DNA of 64,000 nucleotides from an uncultured Lachnospiraceae bacterium (GTDB lineage Bacteria > Bacillota > Clostridia > Lachnospirales > Lachnospiraceae): positions 248,001-312,000 of the forward strand of contig CAIFEV010000001.1 of assembly GCA_903789615.1 (NCBI GenBank), given 5' to 3'. Each line of letters opens with the position of its first letter. Position 1 is the stretch's first letter. Positions 34,738 to 43,674 of the stretch are shown here, in pieces. The notes under the pieces are model-generated. The model saw only the letters and a program-made list of their open reading frames with translations. It was not told the DNA's origin and made no database searches. The translations under genes were made by a program, and so were the position numbers.

Positions 34738-35835
34738 ATGGCAGAACAGGATGACGGGCTGGATGAGCGCAAGCAGCAGATTCTCAAAGCGGTCATTGAT
34801 ACGTATCTTGCGACAGGTGAACCGGTCGGATCCAGGACGATTTCCAAGTACACGGATCTGAAGCTAAGTTCTGCGACGATCCGCAACGAGATGGCAGATC
34901 TTGAAGACATGGGATATGTGATTGCCCCTCACACGTCGGCCGGACGGATTCCGACAGACAAGGGCTACCGTTTCTATGTCGACAGGATGATGCAGATCAT
35001 GAAGGAGAACAGCGATCAGATCGAGAAAAAGCAGAAGGATCTGGACAAGCGCGAGAAGGAGCTGGATGATATGCGCAAGTTCATCAGTTCCAAGGTCGAC
35101 AAGGTGGATGATCTTCTCGAGAACGTCGCCAGGCTTCTCGCCAAAGACACGAATTACGCCTCCATGATCTCCACACCTTCCGTGAAAGGCAACAAGCTGA
35201 AGTTCATTCAGCTGACGAAGCTTGGGAGCGGAAAGATCCTGCTGGTCATCGTGATGGATGGGAATCTGATCCGCAGCAAAGTCGTGGAAGTCTCCGAGGA
35301 CATCACGCAGGAGCAGATCCTGAAGCTCAATCTTCTGCTGAACACAACGCTGAACGGACTCACCCTCGAGCAGATGAATCTGGCGCTGCTCTCCGGGCTG
35401 GAGTCAAAGGCGGGGCAGGAGCACGGACAGATTATCCGCGAGGTGATGCAGGCTCTGATCGAGTCGATACAGAACGCTGATCATCTTCAGATCTACACGA
35501 GCGGAGCTACCAATATTTTCAAGTACCCGGAGCTCTCAGACTCGACGACAGCCAGTGAACTCATCAGCACGCTGGAAGAAAAGAAAGGCCTGACGAGCCT
35601 CATCAAATCCGAGAAGGATTCCAGCGCGGAAGATGGCATCACGGTTTACATCGGTGATGAGACGCCGGTGGAGAGCATGAAGGACTGCTCTGTGGTGACA
35701 GCTACGTATGAGCTTCACGACGGCATGAAGGGTACGATCGGGATCATAGGGCCGCGCCGGATGGATTACCAGAAGGTCGTTGAGACGCTCAAGACCATCC
35801 GGACGCAGCTTGATGATATATTCAAAAAATCTTAG
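34738..35835 (+). CDS. hrcA: Heat-inducible transcription repressor HrcA
   Basis: A 365-residue repressor. The N-terminal winged helix contains ERKQQILKAVIDTYLATGEPVGSRTIS and SSATIRNEMADLEDMGYV. The GAF-like middle and C-terminal dimer domains follow. An unusually charged helical insert (about 80-110, KKQKDLDKREKELDD) separates them. It binds CIRCE, whose perfect copy lies just upstream. AAAGGAGCGG precedes ATG 34738. First gene of the hrcA-grpE-dnaK-dnaJ operon. Confidence 0.96.
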   Translation: MAEQDDGLDERKQQILKAVIDTYLATGEPVGSRTISKYTDLKLSSATIRNEMADLEDMGYVIAPHTSAGRIPTDKGYRFYVDRMMQIMKENSDQIEKKQKDLDKREKELDDMRKFISSKVDKVDDLLENVARLLAKDTNYASMISTPSVKGNKLKFIQLTKLGSGKILLVIVMDGNLIRSKVVEVSEDITQEQILKLNLLLNTTLNGLTLEQMNLALLSGLESKAGQEHGQIIREVMQALIESIQNADHLQIYTSGATNIFKYPELSDSTTASELISTLEEKKGLTSLIKSEKDSSAEDGITVYIGDETPVESMKDCSVVTATYELHDGMKGTIGIIGPRRMDYQKVVETLKTIRTQLDDIFKKS

Positions 35836-35852
35836 GAGAAAGGAAGGCAGCC

Positions 35853-36485
35853 GTGTCAGAAGAAGAAAAGAACAAGGCCGCAGAAGAGAAATCTTCCAAA
35901 GCAGAAGCCTGCCGGGAAGAAGCTTCCGACAAAGAAGAAAAGAAACAACAGGCCGGGAAAGAAAAGAAGCCTGAGGAAACGAAGGAAAGCAGAACTGAGG
36001 CTGCAGAGGGAGAAAAGAAAGAATCTGCCGGCGAAAAGAAGAAGATGGATCCGAAGGATGAGCAGATCGCGAAACTCAAGGATCAGCTGATGCGTCAGAT
36101 GGCGGAATTTGACAACTTCCGGAAGAGAACCGAGAAAGAAAAGGCATCCATGTACGATATGGGTGCGGTCGACGTCATCAAGAAGCTCCTTCCGATCGTC
36201 GACAACTTCGAGCGCGGTCTGGCACTTCTTTCCGACGACGAGAAGAAGATGCCATTTGCCGACGGTATGGAGAAGGTCTACAGGCAGACTGTAAAGATGC
36301 TCTCGGATATCGGCGTTAAGCCGATTGAATCCGTCGGCAAGACCTTCGACCCGGACCGTCACAATGCCGTGATGCACTGTGAGGACGATTCGGTCGGAGA
36401 CAATACAGTCGTTCAGGAATTAGAGAAAGGATATACCTACCATGACACTGTAGTCCGCTACAGCATGGTCAAGGTAGCTAACTGA
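35853..36485 (+). CDS. grpE: Nucleotide exchange factor GrpE
   Basis: A 210-residue cochaperone that releases ADP from DnaK. The first 65 residues are a Lys/Glu-rich disordered tail. A long helix ([24 protein letters not shown]) and the C-terminal beta domain ending [17 protein letters not shown] are the standard GrpE parts. The start is GTG 35853 with AGGAGAAAGGAAGG upstream. It ends 16 bases before dnaK. Confidence 0.96.
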   Translation: MSEEEKNKAAEEKSSKAEACREEASDKEEKKQQAGKEKKPEETKESRTEAAEGEKKESAGEKKKMDPKDEQIAKLKDQLMRQMAEFDNFRKRTEKEKASMYDMGAVDVIKKLLPIVDNFERGLALLSDDEKKMPFADGMEKVYRQTVKMLSDIGVKPIESVGKTFDPDRHNAVMHCEDDSVGDNTVVQELEKGYTYHDTVVRYSMVKVAN

Positions 36486-36501
36486 CAGGAGGATTGTGAT
36501 T

Positions 36502-38406
36502 ATGGGAAAGATTATCGGTATTGATCTTGGTACGACCAACTCTTGCGTAGCTGTTATGGAAGGCGGCAAGCCGGTCGTTATAACCAATACGGAGGGTGTG
36601 AGAACAACCCCTTCGATCGTGGCATTCACGAAGACAGGTGAGAGACTTGTCGGTGAGCCGGCAAAGCGTCAGGCTGTGACCAATGCGAAGAGAACCATTT
36701 CTTCCATCAAGAGACATATGGGCACAGATTACAAGGTGGAGATCGACGGCAAGTCTTACACGCCGCAGGAGATTTCCGCGATGATCCTTCAGAAGCTGAA
36801 GGCAGATGCAGAGAATCATCTGGGTGAGAAAGTCACCGAAGCGGTCATCACATGCCCGGCCTACTTCAACGATGCACAGCGTCAGGCGACCAAGGACGCC
36901 GGCAAGATCGCAGGTCTTGATGTAAAGCGTATCATCAACGAGCCGACAGCGGCAGCGCTTGCGTATGGCCTTGACAACGAGAGCGAGCAGAAGATTATGG
37001 TCTATGACCTCGGCGGCGGTACATTCGATGTATCCATCATCGAGATCGGCGACGGCGTCATCGAAGTTCTGGCGACGGCCGGCAACAACCATCTGGGCGG
37101 CGATGACTTCGACCAGAAGATTGTGGACTGGATGCTCTCCGAGTTCAAGAGCAAGGAAGGCATTGACCTCTCCGGCGATCTTATGGCAATGCAGAGACTG
37201 AAGGTTGCCGCGGAGCAGGCGAAGAAGGAGCTCTCCAGCGCGACGCAGACGGAAATCAACCTTCCGTACATCACGGCGACGGCTGACGGCCCGAAGCACC
37301 TTGACATGACGCTCACAAGAGCAAAGTTTGACGAGCTGACGTTTGACCTGGTGAACGCGACGGCAGATCCGGTAAGAAGAGCGCTCAGCGATGCCGGTAT
37401 CAATGCGTCCGACCTCGGAAAGGTTCTGCTTGTCGGCGGTTCTTCCAGAATCCCGGCTGTTCAGGCAAAGGTAAAGGAGCTCACCGGCAAGGAGCCGAGC
37501 AAGAATCTGAACCCGGATGAGTGCGTGGCGATCGGTGCCTGCATTGAGGGCGGCAAGCTCGCCGGTGATGCCGGTGCGGGAGATGTACTTCTGCTGGATG
37601 TAACCCCGCTGTCTCTTTCCATCGAGACCGAGGGCGGCATCGCGACGAAACTGATCCCGAGAAATACGACCATCCCGACCAGAAAGAGCCAGATCTTCTC
37701 GACGGCTGCCGACAACCAGACCGCTGTTGACATCAATGTCGTACAGGGTGAGCGGCAGTTCGCAAGGGACAACAAGTCTCTCGGCCAGTTCCGTCTTGAC
37801 GGCATTCCGCCGGCAAGAAGAGGCGTTCCGCAGATTGAGGTTACCTTCGATATCGACGCGAACGGCATCGTCAATGTATCCGCAAAGGACCTCGGTACGG
37901 GCAAGGAGCAGCACATCACCATTACGGCCGGATCCAACATGTCAGAGGATGATATCAACAAGGCCGTCAAGGAAGCTGCCCAGTACGAGGCGCAGGACAA
38001 GAAGCGCAAGGAAGGCATCGACGCCCGCAACGAGGCGGAGGCTATGGTCGGTCAGACCCAGAAGGCTCTGGAAGAGGCCGGCGACAAGCTCGATCCGAAT
38101 GACAAGTCCGCTGTTGAGGCACAGCTGAAATCCCTGAAGGAGCTGGTTGACAAGACCGATCCGAACAATGTGACGGATGAGCAGGCACAGCAGCTCAAGG
38201 ACGGACGCCAGAAGCTGATGGATGCAGCCCAGAAGCTGTTCGAGAAGATGTATCAGCAGTCAGCCGCACAGGCAGGCAGCCAGGGACAGGCAGGACCGGG
38301 CCCGCAGGCTGGTCCGGGACCACAGGCCGGCCCGGCTAATGGCGGAAATGGCGGCAGCAAGCCGTACGGCGATGATGTTGTCGACGGCGACTACAAGGAA
38401 GTATAA
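36502..38406 (+). CDS. dnaK: Molecular chaperone DnaK (Hsp70)
   Basis: A 634-residue Hsp70. The start [11 protein letters not shown], the phosphate loops [13 protein letters not shown] and [11 protein letters not shown], and the substrate-binding domain with [23 protein letters not shown] are all intact. The C-terminal tail carries GPGPQA repeats and ends [14 protein letters not shown] 36502 is preferred over the in-frame GTG 36496 because CAGGAGG lies at 36486-36492 and the family starts [11 protein letters not shown] strong hairpin separates it from dnaJ. Confidence 0.98.
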   Translation: MGKIIGIDLGTTNSCVAVMEGGKPVVITNTEGVRTTPSIVAFTKTGERLVGEPAKRQAVTNAKRTISSIKRHMGTDYKVEIDGKSYTPQEISAMILQKLKADAENHLGEKVTEAVITCPAYFNDAQRQATKDAGKIAGLDVKRIINEPTAAALAYGLDNESEQKIMVYDLGGGTFDVSIIEIGDGVIEVLATAGNNHLGGDDFDQKIVDWMLSEFKSKEGIDLSGDLMAMQRLKVAAEQAKKELSSATQTEINLPYITATADGPKHLDMTLTRAKFDELTFDLVNATADPVRRALSDAGINASDLGKVLLVGGSSRIPAVQAKVKELTGKEPSKNLNPDECVAIGACIEGGKLAGDAGAGDVLLLDVTPLSLSIETEGGIATKLIPRNTTIPTRKSQIFSTAADNQTAVDINVVQGERQFARDNKSLGQFRLDGIPPARRGVPQIEVTFDIDANGIVNVSAKDLGTGKEQHITITAGSNMSEDDINKAVKEAAQYEAQDKKRKEGIDARNEAEAMVGQTQKALEEAGDKLDPNDKSAVEAQLKSLKELVDKTDPNNVTDEQAQQLKDGRQKLMDAAQKLFEKMYQQSAAQAGSQGQAGPGPQAGPGPQAGPANGGNGGSKPYGDDVVDGDYKEV

Positions 38407-38438
38407 GCATACATCCAGAAAGGGATGAATGCGCGTGT

Positions 38439-38481
38439 CATACGCCGGGGGAGGTCTTTTGGACCTTTCCCCGGACGTATG
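38439..38481 (+). other. Strong intergenic hairpin between dnaK and dnaJ
   Basis: CATACG (38439-38444) pairs with CGTATG (38476-38481), continuing through GC-rich inner stems to a TTTT loop (38457-38460). No U-tract follows, so it is more likely a processing or mRNA-stability element that sets dnaK above dnaJ than a full terminator. Confidence 0.7.
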
Positions 38482-38519
38482 TGTGTTACAGACTTGAAGA
38501 AAGAATGAGGTAGGGTACG

Positions 38520-39662
38520 ATGGCAGAAAAAAGAGATTACTATGAGGTCCTCGGTGTCCCGCGCGATGCGGACGAGGCCACAATCAAGAAGGCATACCGT
38601 ACGCTTGCCAAAAAATACCATCCGGACCTGAATCCTGGCAACAAGGAAGCAGAGGACAAGTTCAAGGAAGCCTCCGAGGCCTATGCGGTGCTCAGCGACC
38701 CGGACAAGCGCGCGAAGTACGATCAGTTCGGCCAGTCGGCGTTTGATGGCGCGGGCGGCGGCGCGGGCGGCTTTGATTTCAGCCAGATGGGTGATATCTT
38801 CGGCGATATTTTCAATGACACCGACATCTTCAGCAGTCTGTTCGGCGGCGGAGGCAGAAGAGGATCTTCTTCCGGAAGCACAGCCACCCGAGGACAGGAT
38901 GTGCGGATGTCTGTTCATATAACGTTTGAGGAGAGCTTTACCGGGACGACAAAGAACATCGAGGCCATGGTCCGGGAGGAGTGCCCTGACTGCCACGGCA
39001 CCGGTGCGAAACCCGGCACGCAGCCGGAGGTCTGCCCAAGGTGCGGCGGCCGCGGGCGGATCGTATACACCCAGCGCTCCATCATGGGTATGATCCAGAA
39101 TGTGACCGACTGCCCGGACTGCCATGGAACTGGGAAAATCGTCCGCGAGAAGTGCCCGAAGTGCTATGGCACCGGGTACATCAGCCGGAAGAAGACCCTG
39201 CAGGTCAAGATTCCGGCGGGGATCGACAACGGCCAGTTTGTGCGCCTGTCCGGAGAGGGCGAACCCGGGAAGAACGGCGGCTCGAGAGGCGATATACTCG
39301 TCCAGATCATCGTCGATGAGAGCCGTGAGTTCAGCCGCGACGGATACGATCTGTTCACGACCAACCCGATCCCGTATGCGACAGCTGTGCTCGGCGGTCC
39401 GATCATCGTCAACACGATCGACGGTCAGGTCGAGTATGAGGTCAAGCCGGGAACGGAGCCGGGGACGAGAGTCCGTCTAAGAGGCAAGGGGATGCCGTCC
39501 CTGCGCAATTCCGCGATGCGCGGCGATCAGTACATGACGATCACCATCGAAGTGCCGAAGAGACTCAGCTCTGAGGCCAAGGAGGCGCTCATGGAGTACG
39601 ACCGGATCCAGTCCGGCAAAGAGAGAACCTTCAAGAAACGCGGGTTTTTTGGCAACAAGTAA
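38520..39662 (+). CDS. dnaJ: Chaperone protein DnaJ
   Basis: A 380-residue type I DnaJ. The J domain has [21 protein letters not shown] and the HPD triad in [11 protein letters not shown] Gly/Phe-rich linker (about 75-120) follows. Four CxxCxGxG repeats (for example [16 protein letters not shown] and CPDCHGTG) bind two zinc ions. The C-terminal client-binding domain ends KKRGFFGNK. It stimulates the DnaK ATPase. AGGTAGGG precedes ATG 38520. Last gene of the heat-shock operon. Confidence 0.97.
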   Translation: MAEKRDYYEVLGVPRDADEATIKKAYRTLAKKYHPDLNPGNKEAEDKFKEASEAYAVLSDPDKRAKYDQFGQSAFDGAGGGAGGFDFSQMGDIFGDIFNDTDIFSSLFGGGGRRGSSSGSTATRGQDVRMSVHITFEESFTGTTKNIEAMVREECPDCHGTGAKPGTQPEVCPRCGGRGRIVYTQRSIMGMIQNVTDCPDCHGTGKIVREKCPKCYGTGYISRKKTLQVKIPAGIDNGQFVRLSGEGEPGKNGGSRGDILVQIIVDESREFSRDGYDLFTTNPIPYATAVLGGPIIVNTIDGQVEYEVKPGTEPGTRVRLRGKGMPSLRNSAMRGDQYMTITIEVPKRLSSEAKEALMEYDRIQSGKERTFKKRGFFGNK

Positions 39663-39670
39663 TTCCAAGC

Positions 39671-39726
39671 GGGCAGGGTGAAAGAGTCCCAACCGCCCAC
39701 AGTACCGTGCACCGTCTTGCGCACGG
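39671..39726 (+). other. Unexplained structured intergenic segment after dnaJ
   Basis: Two hairpins follow the dnaJ stop. In the first GGGC (39671-39674) pairs with GCCC (39695-39698), enclosing a GGG/CCC pairing. In the second CCGTGC (39705-39710) pairs with GCACGG (39721-39726). They are followed by the terminator at 39749. Together they could be a structured RNA, a 3' UTR, or the remnant of a mobile element; I cannot name a known class. Confidence 0.4.
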
Positions 39727-39748
39727 CGATTGCAGTAGTTTAAAGCAG

Positions 39749-39801
39749 AGTCTGATAGTGGCTCAGGAGATCAGTATCCCCGCCACTGTCAGACTTTTTT
39801 T
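39749..39801 (+). terminator. Intrinsic terminator at the left edge of the pilus island
   Basis: A 14-bp stem (39749-39762 with 39782-39795, one G-T pair, core GTCTGATAGTGGC) with a 19-base loop runs into a seven-T tract. It ends transcription from the dnaJ side. Confidence 0.85.
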
Positions 39802-39832
39802 GCGGTTTTTGAACAGATCTCCCGTGACTTGC

Positions 39833-39848
39833 ATTCCCTGCAGGGAAT
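39833..39848. promoter_or_regulatory. Perfect 16-bp palindrome upstream of the class B sortase gene
   Basis: ATTCCCTGCAGGGAAT is a perfect inverted repeat. It overlaps a TTGCAT (39829-39834) that could be a -35, and no convincing -10 lies at the right distance. A dimeric regulator could bind here. Confidence 0.5.
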
Positions 39849-39942
39849 ATGATAGGTTATTTATATAGATGATGAGTTGATACTGGCACTTGCTGGAGAA
39901 CTTTTGAAGAAGGTGCCGCTGATCTGATACATAAGAGATACG

Positions 39943-40824
39943 ATGAAAAGAAACGAAAAAAAACAGAAAAGTGACAGCTGCGGTCGCGGCAGAAAAAAAC
40001 GGACAGTGCGGATTATCTCCGATCTTATTCTTCTCGTTCTTATTGTCGTATTCGTGTACTCCGGGTACCGTTTTTTTTCGGAGTACAGTGAGTATAAGAG
40101 AGGCGAAGAGGTATACGGGGAAGTAAATGAGGCGGTTGTGATTCCTCAGAATGCGCAGACACGTCTGCAGGATATTGCGGCGGCAGATGATCCGGAAGCA
40201 CAGGCAGAAGAAGAGTACGAACCGGTATCCGTTCCGGATCTGGATATCGATTATGATGCGCTTGCTGCTCAGAACTCGGATTTTATTGGCGTTTTGTATA
40301 TCCCTGCGCTGGACTTGTACTATCCTGTCACGCACAGTCATGACAACAGTGAATATCTGAATACTCTTTTTACGGGTGAGAGCAGTGTGTACGGGTGCAT
40401 CTTCCTGGAAAAGGATGCCAGTGCAGATTTCTCGGATTACAATTCCTTCATCTACGGCCACAACATGAAAAACGGAACCATGTTCGGATCCCTGAAGCGG
40501 TTTGAGCGCCAGGAGGGGCTGTGTGACTCAGATCCGTACATGTATATATACACGAAATCTAGGGTTTACAAATATCATATCTTTTCTTATTTTCAGTGCG
40601 TCAAAGACGATCCGCTGTATAACAACGTGAGGGATGACAGCGGATATGACCAGTATGTGACAACCTGCCAGACGCGTTCGGAGTATACCCCGGGAGGTGA
40701 TTATACAGATAACTTTTCCGGGCGGCCTCCTCTGATAACACTCTCGACCTGTGTAGGAGTCGGCGAGACGTCACATTTTCTGGTTGTCGGTGCAATGGTG
40801 CAGCCATCCGTCAAAGGAAAGTGA
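39943..40824 (+). CDS. Class B sortase
   Basis: A 293-residue membrane-anchored transpeptidase (anchor about 22-45). The class B signature YGHNMKNGTMFGSL places the catalytic His at 173, and LITLSTC places the catalytic Cys at 270. The conserved Arg, eight residues after the Cys in the family, is His278 here (GETSHFLVV). Sortases cleave at an LPXTG-like signal and attach proteins to the cell wall or pilus. It opens the pilus island, 12 bases before the histidine kinase gene. It probably anchors the pilus or the atypical minor pilin; that is inference. Confidence 0.88.
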   Translation: MKRNEKKQKSDSCGRGRKKRTVRIISDLILLVLIVVFVYSGYRFFSEYSEYKRGEEVYGEVNEAVVIPQNAQTRLQDIAAADDPEAQAEEEYEPVSVPDLDIDYDALAAQNSDFIGVLYIPALDLYYPVTHSHDNSEYLNTLFTGESSVYGCIFLEKDASADFSDYNSFIYGHNMKNGTMFGSLKRFERQEGLCDSDPYMYIYTKSRVYKYHIFSYFQCVKDDPLYNNVRDDSGYDQYVTTCQTRSEYTPGGDYTDNFSGRPPLITLSTCVGVGETSHFLVVGAMVQPSVKGK

Positions 40825-40836
40825 GAACGGAAAACT

Positions 40837-42738
40837 ATGAGCGCGTGGTTGAAACGGGCATCAAGGTATCTCCTCTATGGAATTTTTGCTGCTCTGGCGG
40901 TTGCTTCTGCCGCCGAGATCTGGCTTTTGCAGCAGAAAGGCGGCAGTCCGCAGACGGATCCGATTCATATTCTTGATGCGGTTGAGATGACGGTCGGCGG
41001 CCAGACAAAGGAAGTGTCACTTCCGGTCTGCGTACAGGATCAGGCCCCGGGGACAGAGATCGTAATCCGGATGAAAACGCCGGTTTCAGCCGGAGATGCG
41101 CTCTATGTAAAAACTGTATATGCGCCGCTCTCTGTGTATGTAGACGGAACTCTTCTGGGAGAACTCGGGAAAATGGATGCCTACCCATCGTGGATGAGAG
41201 ATCCGGCCACAGAGGTACAGTGTCTGACGGTGCGTTCGGGTTCCGGAGAGGATTCGGATTCGGACATCCGTCTTGTATACCGTTTCCCATATCAGAAAGA
41301 TTCTCTCATGATCTATCCGGTTGCAGCTGGCGAGATTCATGCGTTGAATGCGTATCTGTGGAAGTGGTACGGGGCACCGTTCCTGTTATCTGTCGTTTAT
41401 ATAGGCTACGGGATAGCCGTGACCTGTATATCTGTGACTGGGAGACGACACATCAATGGTATCCGGATGCTGTTCTGGTCGGGCGTGTTTATCACGGTGT
41501 TGGGGCTCTGGATTATCGGGGAGTGCAATTTGACCAATGTCTTCCTGAATCAGCCGATGCTTCTGTATTTTACGGCATTCATGGCACTTCAGTGCAGTGC
41601 CGTTCCGTTCTTAAAAGTGAGCCGGTATGCCGTGTTGTTTCACGATACCAAGTGGCTTGATATCCTGGATCTTGCGGCTATTGCGTATCCGTGTGCGCTG
41701 ACAGTTCTTCAGGTCACAGGAATCGTTTCATTCTATCATCTGATCAGTCTGACACAAGCATTCCTCCTGGCAGCGTTTTCAGCTGTCATGGGTATGACTC
41801 TCAGAGAATGGTTTCGGTATCGGAGCCGTCCGGCGCGGCGCTATCTGGTGGTGCTGGTCATCCTTGCTTTTTCAATCTTTCTTGAGCTTTTCAATTATCA
41901 CAGTCACTTTCTGTTTCAATCTGCCGCATATTTTTCTGTCGGGATGTTTGCGTTCTTCATCGCGTATTACTATTGCGGAGTTCTGTATCTGAAGGATCTG
42001 TATCTGACCATACACCGGGAAGACGAATTGAAACAGCAAGTGAAACTCATGAAGATACAGCAGAAAGAGCAGAATCTGCAGCTGGAACTGATCCGCAAGC
42101 AGGAAGCGGATGCCCGCAGAACCCGCCATGACATACGTCACCAGCTGACGGCCATCCGCGGCATCGCCTTCTCTGAAAAAGCATCCGGTGTCACGCAGTA
42201 TATAGATCAGCTGCTGCGGCTTGTTCCGACCGGGATCGACATCTACTGTGACAATATCTCCGTGAATTCCATCGTTTCCTATATTCACAGGCGCTGCGCC
42301 GAAGATCACATTCAAATGGATGTGCGGCTTACAGTGCCGGAACATATGAGAGGCGTGTCGGATTCGGAACTGTGCGCTGTTTTCGGGAACCTTCTGGAGA
42401 ATGCCTTTGAGGCATGCAGCCGTCAGAAGACCGGAAGCCGGTTTATCAGGATAGCGAGTATGGTGCGGGATGACATGCTCATAATATCCATGGACAACAG
42501 TTATGGAGAAAAAATCCGGAGAGTAAACGGGGAATATATTTCCAGCAAAAGAGATGATGTGGGGACCGGCCTTTCATCGATCGCTTCGGTGGCTGAGTCG
42601 CACGGCGGAAGCGCAAGCTTTGAAGCGGATGAATCGGAGAACATATTCCATTCGTCCGTCTATCTAAGGGAAACAACAAGGCAGACTGCACGTATGAATC
42701 ATACGGACAACCGGGGAACAGGTGAGGATGATGGATGA
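40837..42738 (+). CDS. GHKL-type sensor histidine kinase
   Basis: A 633-residue sensor. An N-terminal helix (about 10-30) and an extracellular beta domain (to about 170) are followed by seven hydrophobic segments (about 180-385), a layout like 7TM sensor kinases with a carbohydrate-binding-like front. A coiled coil leads to the phospho-accepting His431 in TRHDIRHQLTAI. The ATPase is of the short GHKL type, with the N box FGNLLENAFEAC and GTGLSSIASVAESHGG. Such kinases partner LytTR regulators, and one overlaps its last 8 bases. Ligand unknown. Confidence 0.87.
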   Translation: MSAWLKRASRYLLYGIFAALAVASAAEIWLLQQKGGSPQTDPIHILDAVEMTVGGQTKEVSLPVCVQDQAPGTEIVIRMKTPVSAGDALYVKTVYAPLSVYVDGTLLGELGKMDAYPSWMRDPATEVQCLTVRSGSGEDSDSDIRLVYRFPYQKDSLMIYPVAAGEIHALNAYLWKWYGAPFLLSVVYIGYGIAVTCISVTGRRHINGIRMLFWSGVFITVLGLWIIGECNLTNVFLNQPMLLYFTAFMALQCSAVPFLKVSRYAVLFHDTKWLDILDLAAIAYPCALTVLQVTGIVSFYHLISLTQAFLLAAFSAVMGMTLREWFRYRSRPARRYLVVLVILAFSIFLELFNYHSHFLFQSAAYFSVGMFAFFIAYYYCGVLYLKDLYLTIHREDELKQQVKLMKIQQKEQNLQLELIRKQEADARRTRHDIRHQLTAIRGIAFSEKASGVTQYIDQLLRLVPTGIDIYCDNISVNSIVSYIHRRCAEDHIQMDVRLTVPEHMRGVSDSELCAVFGNLLENAFEACSRQKTGSRFIRIASMVRDDMLIISMDNSYGEKIRRVNGEYISSKRDDVGTGLSSIASVAESHGGSASFEADESENIFHSSVYLRETTRQTARMNHTDNRGTGEDDG

Positions 42739-43459
42739 TTTAAAAGTGGCGATATGCGAAGACTGCAAAAGTGATCGGGACAGACTCGGACAGACGCTGG
42801 CTGCATGCAGTATTCCGACTTCTCTGACATACTTTTCTAGCGGTGAAGAGCTGCTGTCCTCTTATGTTCCCTGCAGCTATGACCTGATACTGATGGATAT
42901 TTTCATGAAAGGCATGAGCGGTGTCGAGACAGTCAGGAACCTGCGAAGTGTGGATCCGCAGGTTCCGGTTGTTTTCGTGACAACCAGCCGGGAATTCACA
43001 GCGGAAGGATACAGTCTGTCTGTCATCGCCTATATCATGAAGCCGTTTGAGAGACAGGACTTGGAGAAAGTACTGCGTCTGGCGTATGCGATCCGGAACA
43101 GTCTGAGAACTCTCCATATTCTCAAAGGCGGGGAAGACATCGGAATACCTTTCCGAAATATCCTGTATCTCGAGCAGGAACTACATCGGATTCGAATCGT
43201 GCTGACGGACGGATCGGAGATTCGCTATTACGGCAAACTTAAGGAATTGATGACAAGACTCGATGAGAGCCTCTTTTTCAGCGGTCACGGCAGCTTTGGA
43301 GTCAATCTGATGTATGTCACCGGAATTGACACACAGCTGCGCTGCTTCACTCTGCGCGGCGGAATAAATATTCCAATTCGCAGAGAGAGCCTGGCGGAAG
43401 CCAGAAAGAAGTTTGATCAGTACCTGTTCTATCAGGTTCGGCAGATCTGGAATACCTGA
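42731..43459 (+). CDS. LytTR-family response regulator
   Basis: A 242-residue regulator. The receiver domain has acidic residues at 10-11, the phospho-acceptor Asp56 in LILMDIFMKG and Lys in IMKPFE. The C-terminal LytTR DNA-binding domain starts near residue 135 (FRNILYLEQELHRIRIVLTDGS) and ends QIWNT. ATG 42731 fits GGTGAGG upstream; the in-frame GTG 42722 and ATG 42728 are alternatives. It overlaps the kinase gene and probably controls the adjacent pilin genes. Confidence 0.9.
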   Translation: MDDLKVAICEDCKSDRDRLGQTLAACSIPTSLTYFSSGEELLSSYVPCSYDLILMDIFMKGMSGVETVRNLRSVDPQVPVVFVTTSREFTAEGYSLSVIAYIMKPFERQDLEKVLRLAYAIRNSLRTLHILKGGEDIGIPFRNILYLEQELHRIRIVLTDGSEIRYYGKLKELMTRLDESLFFSGHGSFGVNLMYVTGIDTQLRCFTLRGGINIPIRRESLAEARKKFDQYLFYQVRQIWNT

Positions 43460-43472
43460 CAGGCTGATCCCG

Positions 43473-43487
43473 ATTATTCTGAATAAT
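43473..43487. other. Inverted repeat after the response regulator gene
   Basis: ATTATTC-T-GAATAAT is a perfect 7-bp inverted repeat in an AT-rich stretch 14 bases after the stop codon. It could be an operator; it is too AT-rich for a strong terminator. Confidence 0.35.
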
Positions 43488-43555
43488 TTAAATATTTTAC
43501 GATTTATGTCATAATACCCATCATATTTCGGCGATGCAACAACCTGATAATTGTA

Positions 43556-43561
43556 TATAAT
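43556..43561 (+). promoter_or_regulatory. Candidate -10 element of the pilin operon
   Basis: A perfect TATAAT 114 bases before the tip adhesin start, in the 215-base AT-rich gap 43460-43674. No -35 is seen at 16-18 bases, which fits an activator-dependent promoter. I found no clear LytTR direct repeat in the gap. Confidence 0.35.
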
Positions 43562-43674
43562 TACTGATATAAAGAGACTTACATCTGAGTTATTATACAA
43601 TATCACGATATGGAGCAGAGCATCCGGACACAGGAATGGATGCGGTTCCATCAGCCTGCAGAAGGGGCAGAAAT

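Noticed and set aside
36478-37914. 478-codon minus-strand frame opposite dnaK
   Set aside because: Shadow of the highly conserved dnaK frame. Such antisense dnaK frames are a known annotation artefact.
38281-38340. Repeat-derived expansion in the dnaK tail (GPGPQA units)
   Set aside because: Short Gly/Pro/Gln tail repeats are common in Hsp70 C-termini and need no special explanation.
39663-39748. Group II intron or known riboswitch after dnaJ
   Set aside because: The hairpins suggest structured RNA, but no domain V/VI, reverse transcriptase or recognisable aptamer core can be seen; kept only as unexplained.
43460-43674. LytTR binding direct repeats before the tip adhesin gene
   Set aside because: The regulator should bind nearby, but I could not find two matching imperfect repeats at the usual 12-13 base spacing.
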